A DNA stretch of 64,000 nucleotides from JBCBCP01 sp038530575 (lineage in GTDB: Bacteria > Pseudomonadota > Alphaproteobacteria > Rhodobacterales > Rhodobacteraceae): positions 77,279 to 141,278 of the forward strand of contig JBCBCP010000003.1 of assembly GCA_038530575.1 (NCBI GenBank), written 5' to 3'. The position numbers and the translations under genes were made by a program. The notes under the pieces were generated by a model. It ran no database searches and was not told where the DNA came from. It worked only from the letters and a program-made list of their open reading frames with translations. This document shows, piece by piece, positions 60,306-64,000 of the stretch. The number at the start of each line of letters is the position of its first letter. The stretch's first letter is position 1.

Positions 60306-60350
60306 GTTTCACCCCTCAAACTCCCCAGGATCTGTGCGGCCAAAAGAAGG
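60306..60350 (-). repeat. dispersed intergenic repeat, opposite orientation
   Basis: Between the Mth938-like gene and ccmA, GAGGGG-TTTCA-CCCCTC makes a hairpin at about 60301-60317. It is followed on the plus strand by ACTCCCCAGGATC and GCGGCCAAAAG. Read on the minus strand this resembles the TTGGC...ACTCC pieces at 16851 and 28231. Confidence 0.35.
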
Positions 60351-60388
60351 GGCTTTTGCCTTTGGGGCCCTTGGGTTACGGCTGGGAT

Positions 60389-61009
60389 ATGGAACTCGAA
60401 GTCTCTGATCTGGCGGTCTATCGCGGCGGGCGCTGCGTTCTGGAGGGGGTTGGGTTTTCGCTGAGCCCGGGCCAGGCCATCATTTTGCGGGGGCCAAACG
60501 GGTCAGGCAAAACAACGCTTCTGCGCACCATTGCGGGGCTGCAGCCGCCACTGGACGGACGCATTGATGGCGTGGAGGACCGCGTTGCTTATGCGGGCCA
60601 TGCCGATGGGATCAAGTTCGGCTTAACCGTTGCAGAAAATCTCGCGTTCTGGGCACGTGTTTTTGGTGCAGGCGGAACGCGCGCCGCGATGGCGGCTTTT
60701 TCGCTTGAATCGCTCATGGGGCGGCGGGCAGGGGACCTGTCGGCGGGCCAAAAGCGGCGATTGGGGCTGGCGCGGCTTTTGGTGACGGGGCGGCCCGTGT
60801 GGGTCCTTGATGAGCCAACGGTGTCGCTCGACGTGTCGGCGGTGGAGATGTTTGCAAGTGCTGTGCGGGCGCATCTGGACGCGGGCGGCAGTGCGCTGAT
60901 CGCGACGCATATCGACCTTGGCTTGCCAGAGGGGCGCGTTCTGGACGTCGCGCCCTTTGCGCCAAAGCCGGGGGGGACGCTGCGCGGCAGCGACGCGGCC
61001 TTCCTGTGA
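60389..61009 (+). CDS. ccmA: heme exporter ATP-binding protein CcmA
   Basis: This 206-residue ABC ATPase has Walker A LRGPNGSGKTTLLRT, signature DLSAGQKRRLGLARLL and Walker B VWVLDEPTVSLD. With CcmB and CcmC it serves holo-CcmE release in system I cytochrome c maturation. The ATG at 60389 suits the family. Upstream frame extension is repeat-derived. Its stop overlaps the GTG start of ccmB. Confidence 0.95.
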   Translation: MELEVSDLAVYRGGRCVLEGVGFSLSPGQAIILRGPNGSGKTTLLRTIAGLQPPLDGRIDGVEDRVAYAGHADGIKFGLTVAENLAFWARVFGAGGTRAAMAAFSLESLMGRRAGDLSAGQKRRLGLARLLVTGRPVWVLDEPTVSLDVSAVEMFASAVRAHLDAGGSALIATHIDLGLPEGRVLDVAPFAPKPGGTLRGSDAAFL

Positions 61010-61662
61010 GGGCGCTTCTGCTGCGCGATCTGCAGCTGGCCTTTCGGGCCGGTGGGGGCTTTGGCCTGAGCCTTGCGTTTTTCTTGATCGTTGTTGTGCT
61101 TGTGCCGTTTTCGGTGGGGCCGGCCGCTGCGTTGCTGGAACGGATCGCCGCCGGGGTTTTGTGGCTGGGGGCCTTGCTGGCCTGCCTGTTGTCTCTCGAC
61201 CGGCTGCTTGCGCTCGATTGGGAAGACGGAACGCTTGACCTTTTGGCCACCGCGCCCCTGCCGCTGGAGGCTGCGATGGGTGTGAAGGCTTTGGCCCATT
61301 GGCTGACAACAGGTCTTCCTCTGGTGGTCGCGGCGCCGCTTTTTGGCGTGATGTTGCAGCTGCCGGCGCAGGGGACGGGGGTGCTGGTGCTCAGCCTTTT
61401 GCTGGGCACGCCGGCGCTGTCGCTGATCGGCGCGTTTGGAGCGGCGATCACCGTGGGGGTCAAGCGTGGTGGTCTGTTGCTGTCCTTGCTGGTTTTGCCG
61501 CTTTACGTGCCCACCCTGATCTTTGGCGCTGAGGCCGCACGGCGCGCGGCGGAGGGTCTCGACGCGACAACGCCTCTGATGATGCTTGCGGGGATCACTG
61601 CAGGCTGCGGCGCACTGATGCCCTTTGCCGCAGCCGCGGCCTTGCGCGCAGGGCTGAGGTAG
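61006..61662 (+). CDS. ccmB: heme exporter protein CcmB
   Basis: This 218-residue membrane protein has six hydrophobic segments. The start RALLLRDLQLAFRAGGGFGLSLAFFLIVVVLVPFSVGP and the later LGTPALSLIGAFGAAITVGVKRGGLLLSLLVLPLYVPTLIFG are typical of CcmB. It begins with GTG inside the ccmA stop (GTGA overlap). Confidence 0.95.
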   Translation: MRALLLRDLQLAFRAGGGFGLSLAFFLIVVVLVPFSVGPAAALLERIAAGVLWLGALLACLLSLDRLLALDWEDGTLDLLATAPLPLEAAMGVKALAHWLTTGLPLVVAAPLFGVMLQLPAQGTGVLVLSLLLGTPALSLIGAFGAAITVGVKRGGLLLSLLVLPLYVPTLIFGAEAARRAAEGLDATTPLMMLAGITAGCGALMPFAAAAALRAGLR

Positions 61663-61663
61663 C

Positions 61664-61692
61664 TTGAGCCGCCGCGCCACAGCGCTTAGGTT
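61664..61692 (+). promoter_or_regulatory. putative promoter of ccmC
   Basis: TTGAGC (61664-61669) and TAGGTT (61687-61692), spacer 17 bp, lie just before the ccmC ATG at 61699. If used, the transcript would begin at or near the ATG and be leaderless. Confidence 0.35.
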
Positions 61693-61698
61693 CGAGCC

Positions 61699-62439
61699 AT
61701 GTCGAAGCCATCGTCTCTTTGGGAATATGCCAATCCGGTCAGGTTCCTCGCGGTCTCTGAACGCATCCTGCCCGCGCTGTGGGTTTTGAGCCTCGCGTGC
61801 CTCGGGATCGGCCTTGCTTGGGGCTTCTTCTTTACCCCGGACGATTTCCGGCAGGGCTCGACGGTCAAGATCATCTATTTGCACGTCCCCTCGGCGCTGA
61901 TGGCGATCAACGCATGGTTCATGATGCTGGTTGCCTCGCTGATCTGGTTGGTCCGGCGACACCACGTGAGTGCTCTTGCCGCCAAGGCTGCGGCGCCTGT
62001 AGGTGTGGCCATGACCCTGATTGCGCTGGTAACAGGCGCGCTGTGGGGCCAGCCGATGTGGGGCACATGGTGGGTCTGGGATCCGCGGCTGACCTCCTTC
62101 CTCATCCTGTTTCTGTTTTATCTCGGATATATCGCGCTGTGGGCCGCGATTGAGGACCCGGACACCGCCGCCGATCTGACTTCGGTGCTGTGCATCGTGG
62201 GCTCGGTCTTTGCCGTTCTGTCGCGCTATGCGGTGCTGTTCTGGAATCAGGGGCTGCATCAGGGCGCGTCGCTGAGCCTCGACAAGGAAGAGAACGTGGC
62301 CGATGTTTTCTACATTCCGCTCTTGGTGTGCATTGCCGGGTTTGTCCTGCTGTTCCTTGCGCTCGTGCTTTACCGCACCGGCACGGAAATTCGCCGCCGC
62401 CGCGCGCGTGCGCTGCGGGCGCGGAGTGCGCTCGCATGA
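61699..62439 (+). CDS. ccmC: heme handling protein CcmC
   Basis: This 246-residue protein with six membrane helices loads heme onto CcmE. Heme-ligand histidines are in IYLHVPSALMAINAW and in the loop ending NQGLHQGASLSL, and the tryptophan-rich WGTWWVWDPRLTSFLILFLFYLGYI is the signature. No clear ribosome binding site is seen. Its stop overlaps the ccmD start by 4 bp. Confidence 0.96.
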   Translation: MSKPSSLWEYANPVRFLAVSERILPALWVLSLACLGIGLAWGFFFTPDDFRQGSTVKIIYLHVPSALMAINAWFMMLVASLIWLVRRHHVSALAAKAAAPVGVAMTLIALVTGALWGQPMWGTWWVWDPRLTSFLILFLFYLGYIALWAAIEDPDTAADLTSVLCIVGSVFAVLSRYAVLFWNQGLHQGASLSLDKEENVADVFYIPLLVCIAGFVLLFLALVLYRTGTEIRRRRARALRARSALA

Positions 62440-62588
62440 TGCCGGATCTTGGGAAATATGCGCAGCCGGTCCTGTGGTCCTACGCAGCCAGCATCGCCGT
62501 TCTGGTTGTGATTGTGGCCGCCTCGCTGATCGAAGGGCGGCGCGTGCGCGCTGAGATGCGCCGCGCGGAGGAGGACCGCGATGTCTAA
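62436..62588 (+). CDS. ccmD: heme exporter protein CcmD
   Basis: This 50-residue single-span protein (GKYAQPVLWSYAASIAVLVVIVAASLIEG, then a basic/acidic tail with RAEMRRAEED) is in the expected place between ccmC and ccmG. It stabilises the CcmC-CcmE complex. It overlaps both neighbours, by 4 bp with ccmC and 8 bp with ccmG. A second ATG lies at 62439. Confidence 0.9.
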   Translation: MMPDLGKYAQPVLWSYAASIAVLVVIVAASLIEGRRVRAEMRRAEEDRDV

Positions 62589-63123
62589 AGCGCTCATGTT
62601 GGCTCCACCACTGATCTTTGCGGGTTTTGTGGCAATGGCCGCAGTTGGAATGTTCACCGGCGATGACGATCTGCCCTCGACGCTGGTGGGGCAGCCTGCG
62701 CCGCCGGTGACGGAAAATGCCCTGCCGGGCTATGCAGCGCTGAAGACCAATGATCTTGCACGCGGCGAGGTTACATTGGTGAATTTCTGGGCCTCGTGGT
62801 GTCCGCCCTGCCGCGCCGAACATCCCACGCTTTTGCAGATGCAGGCGGATGGGCTCGGCATTGTGGGCGTAAACTTCAAGGATCAGACCGGGACGGCCAC
62901 CACATACCTGCAGGACGCCGACAATCCGTTCTTTGCCGTGCCGTTCGACCCGCAGGGGCGCACGGCGATTGACTGGGGCGTGACGGCCCCACCAGAGACG
63001 TTCATTTTGGATGGTGACGGCACCGTGCTCTTCCGGTTTGCCGGACCGCTGATCGGATCGGACTATGAGCAGCGGTTTTTGCCCGCGCTCAAAGCGGCCA
63101 TGGAAGGCAGCGCGCCGGGCTAA
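62581..63123 (+). CDS. ccmG: thiol:disulfide oxidoreductase CcmG/DsbE
   Basis: This 180-residue membrane-anchored thioredoxin-like protein has an N-terminal helix (LMLAPPLIFAGFVAMAAVGMF), active site FWASWCPPCRAEHP, and the CcmG segment GIVGVNFKDQTGTATTYLQD. It keeps apocytochrome c cysteines reduced for heme attachment. It starts inside ccmD. Confidence 0.95.
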   Translation: MSKALMLAPPLIFAGFVAMAAVGMFTGDDDLPSTLVGQPAPPVTENALPGYAALKTNDLARGEVTLVNFWASWCPPCRAEHPTLLQMQADGLGIVGVNFKDQTGTATTYLQDADNPFFAVPFDPQGRTAIDWGVTAPPETFILDGDGTVLFRFAGPLIGSDYEQRFLPALKAAMEGSAPG

Positions 63124-63187
63124 ACCGGAAATTTACGTCTTTGGGCGACACATCGGCCATGTTTTCCAGCGAACGGAGCGTGCTGCG

Positions 63188-63760
63188 ATGTCTAAACTCT
63201 TCCCCTCTCTTATTCTTGCGACAGCCCTTGGTGCCGGGGCGGCCCTTGCTGATCCAGGTGCCGCGATGTCTGATTATGCCGCAGCGCAAAGCGCCGATTG
63301 GCTGATCAGCGACACGCTGGTCGCCGCGATCCGTGCCCAAAATGCGGCCACGGCGGGCTATGACCAGGACCGGATCGATGCGCTCGACTCGACATGGCGT
63401 GCAGAGGTCGGCACGGACGGATCCGCGCTGATCGATAGCGTGCTGGGCAATGATGCCTCTGCGCTTTTGTCAGCAGGGGTCGCGGCCTCGGGCGGTGTGA
63501 TCACTGAGGTCTTCGTGATGGACGCGCGTGGACTGAACGTGGCGTCCAGTGGTGTGACCTCTGATTACTGGCAGGGCGACGAGGCCAAGTTCCAGCAGAC
63601 GTTCCCGGTTGGCGCAGGGGCAGTTCACGTCTCTGATGTCGAGTTTGACGAAAGCACGCAAACCTATCAGGGCCAGGTGTCGATGACGCTGACGGACCCA
63701 GAGACGGGTGCGCCGATCGGAGCGGTCACCTTCGGGCTGAACGCGCAAAGCTTTTTCTAG
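63188..63760 (+). CDS. periplasmic PDC/Cache-like protein
   Basis: This 190-residue protein has a signal peptide (LFPSLILATALGAGAALA). The sequence VITEVFVMDARGLNVASSGVTSDYWQGDEAKFQQTFPVG and VSMTLTDPETGAPIGAVTFGLN resembles the sensory Cache/PDC domains of receptors, but no signalling domain or second membrane segment follows. It could be a free periplasmic ligand-binding protein. It lies 64 bp after ccmG and its TAG is immediately followed by repeat array B. Confidence 0.7.
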   Translation: MSKLFPSLILATALGAGAALADPGAAMSDYAAAQSADWLISDTLVAAIRAQNAATAGYDQDRIDALDSTWRAEVGTDGSALIDSVLGNDASALLSAGVAASGGVITEVFVMDARGLNVASSGVTSDYWQGDEAKFQQTFPVGAGAVHVSDVEFDESTQTYQGQVSMTLTDPETGAPIGAVTFGLNAQSFF

Positions 63761-64000
63761 CCCCAAAAAGCCCCGACTTTTTGGGGCGGTGGCAAGGCAC
63801 GTCCGGCGCAGCCGGATGTGCGGCCACTCCGTGGAGCATTAAGGCGCAGTTACCCCAAAAAGCCCCGACTTTTTGGGGCGGTGGCAAGGCAAGTCCGGCG
63901 CAGCTGGATGTGCGGCCACTCCGTGGAGCATTAAGGCGCAGTTACCCCCAAAAAGCCCCGACTTTTTGGGGCGGTGGCAAGGCACGTCCGGCGCAGCCGG
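63761..64000 (+). repeat. tandem 92-93-bp hairpin repeat array B (runs off the window)
   Basis: Copies begin at 63761, 63853 and 63946, and the third is cut by the window end. Each has stem A (CCCCAAAAAG/CTTTTTGGGG around CCCCGA), then the same core stem as array A (GCACGTCCGGC-GCA-GCCGGATGTGC with GTGGC/GCCAC), then GTGGAGCATTAAGGCGCAGTTA. It begins at the base after the stop codon of the upstream gene. Stem A and the tail differ from array A, while the core is nearly identical. Confidence 0.85.

Noticed and set aside
60589..62823. 744-codon minus-strand frame across ccmA-ccmB-ccmC-ccmD-ccmG
   Set aside because: Five well-recognised overlapping ccm genes occupy the plus strand. The opposite frame is Arg/Gln/His-rich and without domains.

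Overview
The window is high-GC alphaproteobacterial DNA, most likely from a marine Rhodobacterales (Roseobacter-group) chromosome. Signs of this are the serS / yajC-secD-secF / ccmABCDG order, type III glutamine synthetase next to three split glutamate-synthase-like proteins, heterotetrameric sarcosine oxidase, several TRAP and TauE/SafE genes, a DddQ-type cupin, and promoter-like TTGrCn / TAnnTA pairs. I saw no rRNA, tRNA, CRISPR array, phage gene or insertion sequence. Genes are dense, with many ATGA or GTGA start/stop overlaps.

Layout. 35-3101: acetyl-CoA synthetase with a flavin reductase and a carboxymuconolactone-decarboxylase-family protein. 3312-21487: a large catabolic island built from two divergent operons around a 66-bp control region at 8702-8767. 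The minus arm is an RpiR regulator, Rieske oxygenase, GFA-family protein, arylmalonate-decarboxylase/maleate-isomerase-like protein, sulfotransferase-like protein and aldehyde dehydrogenase. The plus arm is a dimethylglycine/sarcosine-dehydrogenase-like flavoprotein, an MDR oxidoreductase, a single protein holding two DddQ-type cupins, three tandem mandelate-racemase-family enzymes, a class III aminotransferase and a complete TRAP transporter. 21551-26020: housekeeping genes (dusA, TauE/SafE, ruvX, ccmI). 26197-32987: sarcosine oxidase soxBDAG, with two small membrane-protein genes on the opposite strand, followed by two related secreted proteins. 33092-37817: superoxide dismutase, LOG-family protein, LysM protein and an Atm1-type ABC exporter. 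38294-43314: glnT/gmaS-like ligase, glxD-C-B (mgsC-B-A-like) and an XRE-cupin regulator. 43398-48574: RND efflux pump and adaptor. 48784-63760: YfgM-like protein, BamB, Der, a TspO-like protein, a DUF2235 protein, SerS, YajC-SecD-SecF, TauE/SafE, Mth938-like protein, CcmABCDG and a periplasmic protein.

How the genes fit together. The island at 3312-21487 reads as uptake and stepwise breakdown of a methylated zwitterion such as a betaine, a proline-betaine-like compound, or DMSP or an analogue. A TRAP system would import it. Mandelate-racemase-family enzymes would epimerise or dehydrate it. The Rieske and FAD/folate enzymes would remove N-methyl groups, and the double cupin could do a lyase step. 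Aminotransferase, ALDH and the AMDase-like enzyme would process the carbon skeleton. Sarcosine oxidase and the glnT-glx cluster elsewhere in the window handle related methylated-nitrogen chemistry. This substrate assignment is inference.

The least expected structures are non-coding. Two tandem arrays at 37814-38090 and 63761-64000 have units of about 92-98 bp that share a hairpin core but carry different yet still pairing terminator-like stems. A second family of multi-hairpin elements occurs at 3132-3200 and 55625-55700, again with compensating stem changes.
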